A stretch of DNA of 51,833 nt. It comes from Halobacteriales archaeon QS_4_66_20. GTDB taxonomy: Archaea; Halobacteriota; Halobacteria; Halobacteriales; Haloarculaceae. The position numbers and the translations under genes are program-made. Below the pieces are notes generated by a model. It was not told where the DNA came from. It did not search any database and saw nothing but the letters and a program-made list of their open reading frames with translations. Below, piece by piece: positions 15,785-24,246 of this stretch. Numbering within the stretch: position 1 is the first letter of the stretch; every line of letters starts with the position of its first letter. The stretch is taken from positions 1-51,833 of the forward strand of contig PXRK01000065.1 in the NCBI GenBank assembly GCA_003021015.1. Direction: 5' to 3'.

Positions 15785-17296
15785 TCATGCTTCCGCCACC
15801 GTCACCGTGTCGCTGACCCAGCCAGTCGCGCCGTCCGGGAAGGCGTCGCTCGGTTCGCGCTCCTGGACCTCGCCGTTGTCGTCGATGGCCCGGACGACGA
15901 CATCGTACTCGCCGGGTTCGACGCCGGCCTCGTAGCGCCACTGCCGCCAGCCGTCGCCCGTCGAGAGCCGCTCGGTCAGCTCCGCGTCGGTCCAGGTCTC
16001 GCCGCCGTCCAGCGACACCTCCACGGCCGAGACGCCGTCGTGACCGTCGTACGCCTGCCCGCCGAGCAGCACGCCATCCCGGGTCTGCTCGGTCGTCCAG
16101 AGCTTCGCGACGGCGCTGACCTCGCCGGTGCCCTCCCAGCCGCGCTCCTCCCAGTAGCCCTCGACGTCCTCGTCGGTGAACTCGATCCGCGTGAGCCACT
16201 TCACGTTGACCTCGCCCCAGTGACCGGGGACGATCACGCGAACGGGGTAGCCGTGATCGCGGGGCAGTTCGAACCCGTTCATGCCGTAGACGATCAGCGA
16301 CTGCTCGAACACCTCCATCGGGATGGTGTTGTGGAAGCCGTCGTCTGCGTGCATCCTCACCCACTCGGTGTCGGCGCCGGCCTGCTCGACGACCTCGGTT
16401 GCGGGCACGCCGGTCCAGACCGCGTTGTCCATCTTGGCCCCGTTGAGGTCCTCGCCGACACACCGGAGTGTGCTATACTGCGTCTCCGACTCCATCCCCT
16501 GGAGCTGCTGGTAGTCGATCGACAGCTCCTGGTCGACCTCGCCGTCGACGGTGAGCTCCCAGCTCTCGGCGTCGATCCGGGGCGCGACCGTCGCGATATC
16601 GACGTTGTAGAAGTTCTCAACGTCGCTGAGCAGGTCCGGGCTGCCCGGCAGATCGAACGCCTTCCCCTCCGCCTCCGCGACGAGCTGATCGGCCTCGGTC
16701 TGGGTGTCCTCCTCGACGAGCTGCGTGGTGTCGGGCTCCGGCGTCCGGTAGCTCCCGGCGACGTACGACGCGCCGGCAAAGCCGACCACGCCCAGCCCCG
16801 TCCCGAGAATCTCGCGGCGGTCCTCGTCGGGCCAGCGGCCCGTACTGTCGGCGGGTTTGCGACCCTGCCACGGCCGGTAGGTCATCGCGACCACGGCGGC
16901 GGCCGGGACCGCGGCGCCCAGCGAGAGCAGCGGTGCGCGCGTGAGGAGGAATGCTGCCAGCCACACGGCGCCGAACGCCGCGACGCCACGGCCGTTGAAC
17001 CGCCGTCCGATCTCCAGCGCAATCCCGATCAGGACGGTAAACAGCGCGACCGTCACTGTCAGCGTGAACGCCATGTTGATGTACTGCCCGAGGTCGCCGA
17101 ACACGTCCAGCGTCGTGTTGATGATGACGCCGGGCGTGTAGTGGACGACGACCGCCGACACCGGCGTGAAGGTGAACTCCTCGGTGAACCCGGCGGCGGC
17201 GTACGATCCCGCGACCGCCACAATGCCGGCGAGTAGCGAAGTCACTGCCTGCTTCCCTGTCAGTGCGCGGAGTGCAGAACGCATTTGGGCTCTCAT
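15785..17296 (-). CDS. Membrane-anchored sulfite-oxidase-family molybdopterin oxidoreductase
   Basis: The 503-residue protein combines four to six N-terminal membrane segments (TSLLAGIVAVAGSYAAAGF, AFTLTVTVALFTVLIGIAL, LLSLGAAVPAAAVVAM, LGTGLGVVGFAGASYVAGSY) with a sulfite-oxidase-type molybdenum domain. The molybdenum ligand Cys is in YSTLRCVGEDLNG (about residue 279), and the basic pocket includes DHGYPVRVIVPGHWG and VKWLTRIEF. A C-terminal dimerisation (Ig-like) domain follows (YDGHDGVSAVEVSLDGGETW). The catalytic part is expected outside the membrane. Its substrate may be sulfite or another S- or N-oxide. The start at 17296 overlaps the stop of the 39-residue gene (ATGA), so the two are coupled; ATG 17284 is an alternative. 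Confidence 0.88.
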   Translation of the reverse strand: MRAQMRSALRALTGKQAVTSLLAGIVAVAGSYAAAGFTEEFTFTPVSAVVVHYTPGVIINTTLDVFGDLGQYINMAFTLTVTVALFTVLIGIALEIGRRFNGRGVAAFGAVWLAAFLLTRAPLLSLGAAVPAAAVVAMTYRPWQGRKPADSTGRWPDEDRREILGTGLGVVGFAGASYVAGSYRTPEPDTTQLVEEDTQTEADQLVAEAEGKAFDLPGSPDLLSDVENFYNVDIATVAPRIDAESWELTVDGEVDQELSIDYQQLQGMESETQYSTLRCVGEDLNGAKMDNAVWTGVPATEVVEQAGADTEWVRMHADDGFHNTIPMEVFEQSLIVYGMNGFELPRDHGYPVRVIVPGHWGEVNVKWLTRIEFTDEDVEGYWEERGWEGTGEVSAVAKLWTTEQTRDGVLLGGQAYDGHDGVSAVEVSLDGGETWTDAELTERLSTGDGWRQWRYEAGVEPGEYDVVVRAIDDNGEVQEREPSDAFPDGATGWVSDTVTVAEA

Positions 17297-17412
17297 TTGT
17301 CCGTCTCTCCCCCAACTGTCGGCTCTGTGCGGCCCCCGCGCCGGCGCACAACCACGAGAACCGCAATCGCCACGATCAGGACCGCGACGAGCGGCCACTT
17401 GCCAGAGTTCAT
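17293..17412 (-). CDS. 39-residue single-pass membrane protein, coupled to the sulfite-oxidase-type gene
   Basis: MNSGKWPLVAVLIVAIAVLV begins a one-helix protein that continues VVRRRGGRTEPTVGGETDK. It has a short outside N-terminus, a hydrophobic helix and a basic then polar tail. Its TGA overlaps the ATG of the molybdoenzyme gene (ATGA at 17293-17296), a strong sign of translational coupling. It could be an assembly or anchoring subunit. The longer reading frame further upstream runs through the repeat at 17511 and is not used here. Confidence 0.65.
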   Translation of the reverse strand: MNSGKWPLVAVLIVAIAVLVVVRRRGGRTEPTVGGETDK

Positions 17413-17510
17413 GCTTGTTTGTGGATCCGACTGCCACCGGGATAATGATTTTTCAAACTCGGGACATATTCTTTTCCAACTCCGTTGTAATTCCATTGCA
17501 ATTTGAACTA

Positions 17511-17619
17511 TACACCCGGACGTGATTCGGTTAGGCCATGCCGTCCCAAATCCCGTTGTTCGCGGTATGACACAGCCGATGGACTGTCCTGGCACTGTCC
17601 GGAGTCACGTCTGGCTGTA
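17511..17619. repeat. 109-bp palindromic element, TACAGCCAGACGTGA group
   Basis: The ends are TACACCCGGACGTGATTCGG and, reverse-complemented, TACAGCCAGACGTGACTCCG. The arms match at about 12 of 15 positions. In reverse orientation it aligns over its whole length with the copy at 40076 (shared GTGCCAGGACAGTCCATCG and CGGGATTTGGGACGGCATGG). The flanks CTA and CAC show no duplication, so it may be older. It lies between the 39-residue gene and argS, upstream of both. Confidence 0.85.
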
Positions 17620-17692
17620 CACGCTCATCTATCCGATCGAGACTCCAACTGCAACCCGTTATCCCTAAACATCCGCCAACAGTAGCGGGGGT

Positions 17693-19453
17693 ATGTATCT
17701 CGCGATGCGTGCGGAGGTCGCAGACGCCCTTCGGGACGCCCTGTCGCAGTTGGGCTACGCGACCGACGACGTCGGAATCGAGCGTCCGCCGGAGGAGTTC
17801 GACGCCGCGCTGGCGTCGAGCGTCGCCTTCCGGCTGGCGGGGGAGGCGGGCGCGCCGCCGCCGCAGGTCGCGGGCGAACTCGCCGACGCGGTCGACGCCG
17901 GGGGCTGCCGGTACGTCGATCGCGTCGAGACCGCCGGCCCGTACCTGAACTTCTACCCCTCGGAGGCGTACTTCGCCGACACGGTCGAGGCCGCCCAGGA
18001 CCGGGCCTACGGCCACCTCGACGACCGCGAGACGAGCGTCGTCGTCGAGCACACCAGCGCCAACCCGACCGGCCCGGTCCACGTCGGCCGGGCGCGCAAC
18101 CCGATCATCGGCGATGCCATCGCGAACGTCCTCGAGTACGCCGGCTACGATGTCGAGCGACACTACTACGTCAACGACGCCGGCCGCCAGATGGCGGTGT
18201 TCACCTGGGCATACGAGCGGTTCGAGGAGTCCGATCTGCCCGAGCCCGAGCGCGACCGCGCCGAGTACGATCTCGTCCGCTACTACCGGAAAGGCAACGC
18301 ATACCTGGAGGAGGCCGACGAGGATGCGGTCGCAGCGGCCGAGGCCGAGATCGAGACGATCATGCAGGGGCTCGAAGCCGGCGACGACGAGACCTACGAG
18401 CGCGTCGGGGAGGTCGTCGACCAGGTACTGGGCGGGATGCAGGAGTGTCTTGCCCGCCTGCCCGCGGAGTTCGACGAGTTCGTCAGGGAGACGCGGTTCA
18501 TGCGCAACGGCGCCACCGACGACGTGATCGAGCGGCTGCAGGAACTGGACGAGTCAGTCTACGAGGACGAGGCCTGGCAACTCGATCTCTCGGCGTTCGG
18601 CGTCGAGAAACAGTTCGTGTTCCTGCGCTCGGACGGCACCTCGCTGTACACGACCCGGGACCTCGCCCACCACGAGTGGAAGTTCGAGAACTTCGACCGC
18701 GCGATCACGGTCATCGGCGAGGACCACCAGCTCACCTTCGACCAGCTCCGGTACGCCCTGGAGCTGCTGGGCCACGACACCGAGCAGCTCGACCAGGTGT
18801 TTTACTCCTGGGTGAACCTCCCCGGCGGCGGGGGGATGAGCACCCGTGAGGGAACCGGCATCGACCTGGACGACCTGCTCGACGAGGCGATCGACCGCGC
18901 CCGCGACGAGGTCCAGCAGCGCATGGGCGACCGCATCCGCAACGACGACCTCACCGAGGATGACGTCGAGCGGATCGCCCGTCAGGTCGGCATCGGCGCC
19001 GTCCGCTACGACGTCGTCTCCAAGCAGCCGACGAAGGCGATCACCTTCGAGTGGGAGCGCGCCCTGGACTTCGAGGCCCAGAGCGCGCCGTACGTGCAGT
19101 ACGTCCACGCGCGCGCGGCGGGGATTCTCTCGGAGGCGGACGTCGACCAAACGAATCTGGACGAGGTCGACGCCGAACGCCTCTCCCACCGGACCGAGCG
19201 CGATCTGCTGCGTGAGATCGCGCGCTTCCCGGCAGTCGTCGAGGAGGCTGCCGAGGAGCTCCACCCGCACGTCGTCGCGACCTACACGCGCGAGTTCGCC
19301 GACGCATTCAACGCCTTCTACCGGGAGTGTCCGGTCGTCGACGCGGCCGACGCCGACACCCGCCGGGCGCGCCTGGCGCTGGTCGTGGCCGCCAAGACGA
19401 CCGTCGCCAACGCGCTCGATATCCTCGGCGTCGCCGCGCCCGAGTCGATGTAG
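17693..19453 (+). CDS. argS: Arginyl-tRNA synthetase
   Basis: The 586-residue class I enzyme charges tRNA-Arg. The N-terminal additional domain (about 1-110) binds the tRNA D-loop. The HIGH-type motif is [17 protein letters not shown] (about 118-134). The segment [16 protein letters not shown] and the KMSK-type loop replaced by [11 protein letters not shown] (about 381) are typical of ArgRS. The C-terminal anticodon-binding domain contains [13 protein letters not shown] and ends [15 protein letters not shown]. The length is normal. ATG 17693 lies about 25 bp after a weak TATA-like CCTAAACAT; a second ATG at 17705 is close by. Confidence 0.97.
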   Translation: MYLAMRAEVADALRDALSQLGYATDDVGIERPPEEFDAALASSVAFRLAGEAGAPPPQVAGELADAVDAGGCRYVDRVETAGPYLNFYPSEAYFADTVEAAQDRAYGHLDDRETSVVVEHTSANPTGPVHVGRARNPIIGDAIANVLEYAGYDVERHYYVNDAGRQMAVFTWAYERFEESDLPEPERDRAEYDLVRYYRKGNAYLEEADEDAVAAAEAEIETIMQGLEAGDDETYERVGEVVDQVLGGMQECLARLPAEFDEFVRETRFMRNGATDDVIERLQELDESVYEDEAWQLDLSAFGVEKQFVFLRSDGTSLYTTRDLAHHEWKFENFDRAITVIGEDHQLTFDQLRYALELLGHDTEQLDQVFYSWVNLPGGGGMSTREGTGIDLDDLLDEAIDRARDEVQQRMGDRIRNDDLTEDDVERIARQVGIGAVRYDVVSKQPTKAITFEWERALDFEAQSAPYVQYVHARAAGILSEADVDQTNLDEVDAERLSHRTERDLLREIARFPAVVEEAAEELHPHVVATYTREFADAFNAFYRECPVVDAADADTRRARLALVVAAKTTVANALDILGVAAPESM

Positions 19454-19494
19454 GCGGGCTGTCACCGCGGGACAGGTATCGTGCCGGCGCAGCG

Positions 19495-19596
19495 TTACAG
19501 ATCCAGTGCCGTCAGCAACAGCCACGCCGCGGGCCCGACCACGAGCAGGAAGAACCCGGCGATGACCAGGTCGTCACCGAGCGTGAGCGCGAGCAT
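19495..19596 (-). CDS. 33-residue single-helix membrane protein (candidate)
   Basis: The small frame reads MLALTLGDDLVIAGFFLLVV followed by GPAAWLLLTALDL and TAA. It is one membrane helix with a GPAAW turn, in the gap between argS and the release-factor gene. Third positions are G/C-rich. The reading stays open upstream (VEVLDRRDLGE), so the start is uncertain. The hydrophobic, codon-biased sequence makes a real small gene likely, but I know no family for it. Confidence 0.45.
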   Translation of the reverse strand: MLALTLGDDLVIAGFFLLVVGPAAWLLLTALDL

Positions 19597-19660
19597 CTCC
19601 CCGAGGTCACGCCGGTCGAGGACCTCGACTACGGGCGGACGACGAGGGGCGGGTCACGAG

Positions 19661-19668
19661 ATTTATTA
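19661..19668 (+). promoter_or_regulatory. TATA box of the VLRF1-type gene
   Basis: ATTTATTA is centred about 28 bp before ATG 19693, giving a probably leaderless mRNA. Confidence 0.6.
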
Positions 19669-19692
19669 GGGGTGGGGTCCGGGATTGGGACG

Positions 19693-20586
19693 ATGCTGGA
19701 CGACCTGCTCGGTCGGACGGAGCTCAAGCGGGAGATCGAGGCACTCGAGGGGGAGGTCGAGCGCCTCGAGGAACAGCTCGAAGCCGAGGAGGCGCGCCGG
19801 GCCGACGCCGTCACCGAGCGCCAGGCGGCCCAGCGCCGGGCCAACAAGCTCGAAGACAGGGTCACGCAGCTCGAAGACCAGGTCGAGCGGCTCCAGGACG
19901 GCGAGACGACCCTCTCGTATCACCGCGAGACCGACCTCAATGGCCGGGACCTCGACGCGGTGCTCGCCAGGCTCGAATCCGTCGAAACTGGTCCCCAGGG
20001 TGCGCTGTCGGCCTACGTCGCCGACGGCCACGACCGGCCGGCGGAGCTCCGGGAGGCGTTCGGCGAGCGCGCGGCGCTGGTCTCAAGGGCCGCGCCCTGT
20101 CTGGCGCTGGGCGACGACGAATCTCTCGTCTCGGTCTGTCTCCGCCCCCCCGTCGCGCCCGACCCCTTCGTCGAATGGGGCGACGGGTTCCGGATCGAAC
20201 GCGAGTGGTTCCAGCCTCGCGGCCGGTACACGCTCGCGCTGGTCCGCTCTGACCTGTTCGCGATGGGCACCTACCAGGGCGACGAGCGAACTGCCTTCCA
20301 CGGGTTCGACAGCGACCTCAAGAGCCAACACTCCAAGGGCGGCTTCTCGCAGGCCCGCTTCGAGCGACTCCGGGACGAACAGATCGACGAGCACCTGGAT
20401 CGGTGTGTAGCCGCGCTTGAGAAACGGGAGACCGACCGCCTCTACGTCGTCGGCGAACGGTCCGTGCTCGGCGAGATGATGCACATCGCTGACGCCACCG
20501 GTGCCGTCGACGCCACCGGCGATCCCGAGGACGCCCTCCGGGACGCCTGGGAGTCGTTCTGGACCGTCCAGTTGTGGGTATTGTAA
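19693..20586 (+). CDS. Vms1-like release factor (VLRF1/baeRF-type peptidyl-tRNA hydrolase)
   Basis: The 297-residue protein starts with a coiled coil (about 1-75, LKREIEALEGEVERLEEQLE and QRRANKLEDRVTQLEDQVER). An eRF1-domain-2-like fold follows (about 80-297). The diagnostic catalytic loop is SKGGFSQARFERLRDEQ near residues 212-226, where GGxSQ replaces the GGQ of eRF1. Strands VLRF-type FRIEREWFQPRGRYTLALV and RLYVVGERSVLGEM complete the domain. By analogy with Vms1/ANKZF1 it should release nascent chains from stalled 50S-peptidyl-tRNA complexes. The TAA stop is exactly the 3-bp target of the repeat inserted at 20587. Confidence 0.82.
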   Translation: MLDDLLGRTELKREIEALEGEVERLEEQLEAEEARRADAVTERQAAQRRANKLEDRVTQLEDQVERLQDGETTLSYHRETDLNGRDLDAVLARLESVETGPQGALSAYVADGHDRPAELREAFGERAALVSRAAPCLALGDDESLVSVCLRPPVAPDPFVEWGDGFRIEREWFQPRGRYTLALVRSDLFAMGTYQGDERTAFHGFDSDLKSQHSKGGFSQARFERLRDEQIDEHLDRCVAALEKRETDRLYVVGERSVLGEMMHIADATGAVDATGDPEDALRDAWESFWTVQLWVL

Positions 20587-20694
20587 TACTGGTGGCTGTA
20601 ATTCTTTTACTCACCAGTCTCTGCTATCTGAAGATACAGACCCGTTCCGCCTGGATTCTCAATTCGAGTTTTCACGTACTTACAGCCACCAGTA
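20587..20694. repeat. 108-bp TACTGGTGGCTGTA element, TAA/TAA duplication at a stop codon
   Basis: TAA flanks it at 20584-20586 (the VLRF1-type gene's stop) and 20695-20697. The terminal repeats TACTGGTGGCTGTA are perfect. It has the same length and core as the copy at 11095 in opposite orientation (shared CAGACCCGTTCCGCCTGGAT), and lies between two convergent genes. Confidence 0.93.
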
Positions 20695-20735
20695 TAAGCG
20701 GAGTCGTTCAGACGAGAAAATTCCTTCGTAGGATC

Positions 20736-21701
20736 TCACTCAGCGAACGCGTTCCGAGCCGCGTCGAACTGCTCGGACGCAGTAGAGGCGATCCACTCGG
20801 CACGCTCCTCGGTTTCCTCGTCGACCCCCGTCTGCGTGTGCAGGGAGTCGAGATAGGAGACGCTGATGAGTCCCACGTACGCCTCCTGACAGGTATCCAG
20901 ATCCGTCGGCAGCGGTCGCACCGACTCGTAGGCCGAGCGGAACGTCGCCGCCGCTCCTTCAGGCTGGTCCCACCCGTTCCCGAGAAACAGCGGCACCGCC
21001 GTCCGCCAGTAGTCCCAGGCCGGACTCCCGACGAGCGCGTGCTCGAAGTCGATCACGCACCGCGTCTCGCCGTCGCGCACCTCGGCGTGCTCGGGTGTGA
21101 ACCAGCCGTGCAACAGCGCCGCCTCGCCGTGTGCGTCGAACTCGGCCGCGTGCTCGTCGACGAACGACCGCGCCTCCGCGACGATCGCCTCGAAGCCAGT
21201 CCCCCGCACTTTGTTCCCGTATACCGCGAGAAGCGAATCGAGTGCGTCGCTCCAGGTTGCATCCGGCGGCGAATCGACGTAGAGGCCGGCAGTCGGGTCG
21301 GCGGGATCGCCGTCGACCGCCAGCAGGCCCGGCCGATCGAACGTCGCCTCCCCGTGCAGGCGAGCGAGCGTCCGGCCGGCCGCCCGCAGCCACGCGCCGG
21401 TCAGTTCGCGGTCCTCGTAGTCGGTCTCCCGCGGCGCGTCCTCGTTGTAGCCAGCGACGTAGCCGTCCGCGCCGACGGCGAGAATTTCGGGAACGGGAAC
21501 CGCCGTCTCCCGCTCGACGTGGCGCTGGACGCGACCCTCGACGCCAGCGTTTCCGCGTGGCTCCGTCGACACCTTGCAGACCGCCCGCTGTCCCTCGAAG
21601 GTAACTTCGTAGACGACGTGGGGCGGCACGTCGTGGAGCTGCTGGCCGATCGAGAATTCGCCGTTCACGCTCCGGAGGAACTGCTCGACGGCAGTGGTCA
21701 T
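20736..21701 (-). CDS. Aminoglycoside-phosphotransferase-fold protein with an altered catalytic loop
   Basis: The 321-residue protein has the APH/choline-kinase fold: nucleotide-binding N-lobe (VVYEVTFEGQRAVCKVST with the ATP-contacting Lys), ELTGAWLRAAGRTLARLHG, and the C-lobe. The catalytic loop normally reads HGDxxxxN, but here it is LLHGWFTPEHAEVRDG (about 195-210), with Trp in place of the catalytic Asp and His in place of Asn. The metal-binding DxD region is VIDFEHALVGSPAWDYWRT, so the second Asp is kept. It may be inactive as a kinase or use another base. The product on the same fold at 50485 has the intact motif. Confidence 0.8.
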   Translation of the reverse strand: MTTAVEQFLRSVNGEFSIGQQLHDVPPHVVYEVTFEGQRAVCKVSTEPRGNAGVEGRVQRHVERETAVPVPEILAVGADGYVAGYNEDAPRETDYEDRELTGAWLRAAGRTLARLHGEATFDRPGLLAVDGDPADPTAGLYVDSPPDATWSDALDSLLAVYGNKVRGTGFEAIVAEARSFVDEHAAEFDAHGEAALLHGWFTPEHAEVRDGETRCVIDFEHALVGSPAWDYWRTAVPLFLGNGWDQPEGAAATFRSAYESVRPLPTDLDTCQEAYVGLISVSYLDSLHTQTGVDEETEERAEWIASTASEQFDAARNAFAE

Positions 21702-21811
21702 GGCCCGGATCCACGCGGGGGCCGGGTATGTGTCTGGTGATTTCCCGTCGGGCGTCGAGTTCTGGGTGTGGGAGCGGTACGCTTACGGGGCCGTGTCCCG
21801 GCAGTCGACGT

Positions 21812-22819
21812 ATGCGCCTCGTCATCCTCGCTCACGAGCAGTTCCCGGACAGGGCGAAAACCGCCGTCGGCGTGCTACGGTACGCAGACGACGACGTCGT
21901 GGCGGTGATCGACCGTGAGCGGGCGGGCGAGCGGGTGTGCGAGCACGTGCCGGACGTCGTCGACGCGCCGATCGTCGAGCGCATGGCCGACGCGCCCGAC
22001 TGCGACGCCCTGCTGATCGGGATCGCACCGATCGGCGGCGGCTTCGACGAGTCCTGGCGGCCCGACGTCCGGGCGGCGATCGAGCGCGGCTGTGACGTGA
22101 TCGCCGGCCTACACTACTTCCTGGGCGAGGACGAGGAGTTCGCCGCGCTCGCCGACGACCACGGCGTCTCGCTCCGGGACGTCCGCCGGCCGCCCGACGA
22201 TCTGGCGGTCGCCGAGGGGACTGCCGGCGAGGTCGACGCGCGGGTCGTCCTGACGGTCGGCACGGACTGCTCGTCGGGCAAGATGACCAGCAGCTTCGAG
22301 CTCCGGGACGCCGCCCGCGAGCGCGGCCTCGACGCCGCCGTCGTCCCGACGGGCCAGACGGGGATCATGGTCGCCGGCTGGGGGATCGCCATCGACCGCG
22401 CCATCGCCGACTTCGCCGCCGGCGCGACCGAGCGCATCGTCCAGCAGGGCGGCGACCACGATGTCGTGTTCGTCGAAGGCCAGGGCGCGCTCGTCCACCC
22501 CGCCTACTCCGGCGTCACGACCTCGATCCTGCACGGCGCCCAGCCCGATTCGCTGGTGCTCTGTCACAACGCCGGCAACGAGACGTTCGGCGGGTACGAC
22601 GACTTCGCGCTGCCCTCCCCCGCCGAGTACGTCGCCCTCTACGAGTCGATGGCCGCCCCAATTTCGCCTGCAACCGTCGACGCCGGGATGCTCAACACTG
22701 CCGACCTGGGTCCCGACGACGCCGAGGCGGCCGTCGCCGACTACGCCGAGGCAATCGACGCGCCCGCGACCGACCCAGTCCGCCACGACGCCGACGACGT
22801 GCTCGACGCGCTGCTGTGA
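21812..22819 (+). CDS. DUF1611/DgcN-like P-loop protein
   Basis: The 335-residue protein has a Rossmann-like N-terminal domain (MRLVILAHEQFPDRAKTAVG) and a P-loop NTPase-like domain from about residue 140: VLTVGTDCSSGKMTSSFEL (Walker A, 147-158), VVPTGQTGIMVAGWGIAIDR, HDVVFVEGQGALVHPAYSG and SLVLCHNAGNETFGG. These are the hallmark blocks of the DUF1611 family; members called DgcN act on D-glutamate or N-acetyl-D-glutamate type substrates next to a dipeptide epimerase. No epimerase is adjacent here, so the substrate is open. ATG 21812 gives the conserved N-terminus. Confidence 0.82.
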   Translation: MRLVILAHEQFPDRAKTAVGVLRYADDDVVAVIDRERAGERVCEHVPDVVDAPIVERMADAPDCDALLIGIAPIGGGFDESWRPDVRAAIERGCDVIAGLHYFLGEDEEFAALADDHGVSLRDVRRPPDDLAVAEGTAGEVDARVVLTVGTDCSSGKMTSSFELRDAARERGLDAAVVPTGQTGIMVAGWGIAIDRAIADFAAGATERIVQQGGDHDVVFVEGQGALVHPAYSGVTTSILHGAQPDSLVLCHNAGNETFGGYDDFALPSPAEYVALYESMAAPISPATVDAGMLNTADLGPDDAEAAVADYAEAIDAPATDPVRHDADDVLDALL

Positions 22820-22895
22820 GCAGAGATCGTGTTTCTACCGCCTTCACAATCCAGCGAGAAACTGCTGACCCAACAGTTGTCGCCCCTGGCGGACT

Positions 22896-23029
22896 GAAAG
22901 GGCGAGGCCGCGTCGCGGTCGCTGAGCGGGCCCTACCCGAGCGAAGCGAGGGTATCCCGCTCAGCGCGAGCCGGGAGGCCGAGCGGAGAGCGAAGCGATC
23001 CGCGAGCCGCGAGGCGGCCGAGGGCTTTC
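22896..23029. repeat. Nested GC-rich hairpin element
   Basis: The 312-bp gap after the DgcN-like gene contains an outer imperfect stem, GAAAGGGCGAGGCCG (22896-22910) against CGGCCGAGGGCTTTC (23015-23029). Inside it lies a perfect 10-bp stem, GCTGAGCGGG (22921-22930) with CCCGCTCAGC (22956-22965), enclosing ACCC..GGGT around GAGCGAAGCGA. Similar GACTGAAAGGGCGAGGC stretches are, from memory, frequent between haloarchaeal genes. It could be a terminator-like or repetitive non-coding element. No protein is encoded. Confidence 0.5.
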
Positions 23030-23131
23030 TGTGTCATCACTCCGGATTTTCGTCGTCCAACTCCGAATTACCACACTGAAACCACTCCAAAGTGCAAAAC
23101 CTCTTAGTCGCGTCCCGTCGAATCAGTCAGT

Positions 23132-23293
23132 ATGAACGTCACCGCCGCACTCGCGCTCGCCCTGATCTCTCTCGACGCGAACACCATCGTCGTCCTCACC
23201 GTGTTGCTGTTGATTCTCGGGTTCATCTTCTTCGTGTACCTGCTGCTCCGGCGGACCGCCCAGGGGTTCAAAGAAGGGATGAAGCAGGGGTAA
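23132..23293 (+). CDS. 53-residue single-pass membrane protein
   Basis: MNVTAALALALISLDANTIV leads into the helix VLTVLLLILGFIFFVYLLL and a basic tail RRTAQGFKEGMKQG. The reading frame is codon-biased and starts about 27 bp after a TATA-like CCTCTTAG, so it should be a real leaderless gene. Small proteins of this shape (helix then RRTxxGFKEG) are common in haloarchaea. The function is unknown. Confidence 0.7.
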   Translation: MNVTAALALALISLDANTIVVLTVLLLILGFIFFVYLLLRRTAQGFKEGMKQG

Positions 23294-23386
23294 CGCGGTC
23301 GCGACTTGGCGGACGAGTGTAGCGATTCGCGGGCCTGGCGGACGTGGCGAAACTGTGTCTCGACGGGACGTCCACCTTTCGTCAGG

Positions 23387-23394
23387 CCTTTAGG
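23387..23394 (+). promoter_or_regulatory. TATA box of the aIF2-beta gene
   Basis: CCTTTAGG is centred about 26 bp before ATG 23416. Confidence 0.5.
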
Positions 23395-23415
23395 TCGGTA
23401 TCGACTCTCTAGGCC

Positions 23416-24027
23416 ATGGACTACGACACCTCACTCGATAGAGCCTACGACGCGCTGCCCGATCAGGCGGGATCGGAGAGGGACCGACTCTCGATCCCCG
23501 ATCCGGTCGGCGAGACGGACGGCGCGTTCACGCGACTGACGAACCTCGACGAGATCGCCGACGCGGTCAACCGCGATCCCGAGCACCTCCACCGCGCAAT
23601 CCAGCGCGCTCTCGGCACGAGCGGCCAGTTCGACGGCGACCGCGCCCGGTACAACGGCTCGTTCGACGCCGCGGACTTCGAGGCTGCCATCGACGGCTAC
23701 GTCGCCGAGTTCGTCACCTGCTCGGAGTGTGGCCTCCCGGACACGGTGCTGAAAACCGAGGACGGCATCGAGATGCTGCGCTGTCAGGCCTGCGGCGCGT
23801 TCCGCCCCGTCCAGAAGAAACAGAGCCGGAGTTCGAACGCCCCCCAGAACGAGGTCGAGGAGGGCAAGACCTACGAACTCCAGATCACCGGCACCGGCCG
23901 CAAGGGCGACGGCGTCGCCGAGCGTGGCTCCTACACGATTTTCGTCCCGGGCGCACGCGAGGGCGACACCGTCCGCGTCGTCATCGAGAACATCAGCGGC
24001 AACCTCGCGTTCGCTCGGAAACTCTGA
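23416..24027 (+). CDS. eif2b: Translation initiation factor aIF2 subunit beta with C-terminal TRAM domain
   Basis: This subunit of the aIF2 heterotrimer helps deliver initiator tRNA to the small subunit. Residues about 1-100 form the IF2B/IF5 alpha-beta domain (LDEIADAVNRDPEHLHRAIQ). A C4 zinc ribbon follows: CSECGLPDTVLKTEDG...MLRCQACGAFRPV (CX2C...CX2C, about 102-128). Residues about 140-203 are a TRAM domain (EVEEGKTYELQITGTGRKGD, YTIFVPGAREGDTVRVVIEN), an RNA-binding module often fused to this factor in haloarchaea. The short N-terminus lacks the gamma-binding extension of eukaryotic eIF2-beta, as in archaea. ATG 23416 fits a leaderless transcript. Confidence 0.95.
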   Translation: MDYDTSLDRAYDALPDQAGSERDRLSIPDPVGETDGAFTRLTNLDEIADAVNRDPEHLHRAIQRALGTSGQFDGDRARYNGSFDAADFEAAIDGYVAEFVTCSECGLPDTVLKTEDGIEMLRCQACGAFRPVQKKQSRSSNAPQNEVEEGKTYELQITGTGRKGDGVAERGSYTIFVPGAREGDTVRVVIENISGNLAFARKL

Positions 24028-24036
24028 TTCTTTTCA

Positions 24037-24145
24037 TACGGTCGTGCGTGACTCTTTACCGCTATAGAGTCACGCATTGGGCGTTTCAGACCGCGAAACC
24101 GCCGATATTGGGACCCGGTGCTGAAAATAATCACGCACGACCGTA
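24037..24145. repeat. 109-bp TACGGTCGTGCGTGA element, TCA/TCA duplication
   Basis: TCA flanks it at 24034-24036 and 24146-24148. The arms TACGGTCGTGCGTGA are perfect. The reverse complement aligns with the copy at 6498 from GTGATTATTTTC through CGGCGGTTTC...GAAAC, although the outer 11 bp differ completely. A second internal stem, GTGACTCT with AGAGTCAC, folds one end on itself. It begins 9 bp after the stop codon of the aIF2-beta gene. Confidence 0.93.
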
Positions 24146-24246
24146 TCAGTGTAGTGTAATCCCGACGGTGAGCGCATCCAGTGGGGCTCGCTGCCGTGGT
24201 CCGACCGAACCGGGACGGGAAACCGTCCCTGGCGCTCTGCAACCGA

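Noticed and set aside
17531-18163. 210-residue minus-strand frame across argS and the repeat
   Set aside because: It is antisense to argS and its C-terminus is encoded by the repeat. It has no independent support.
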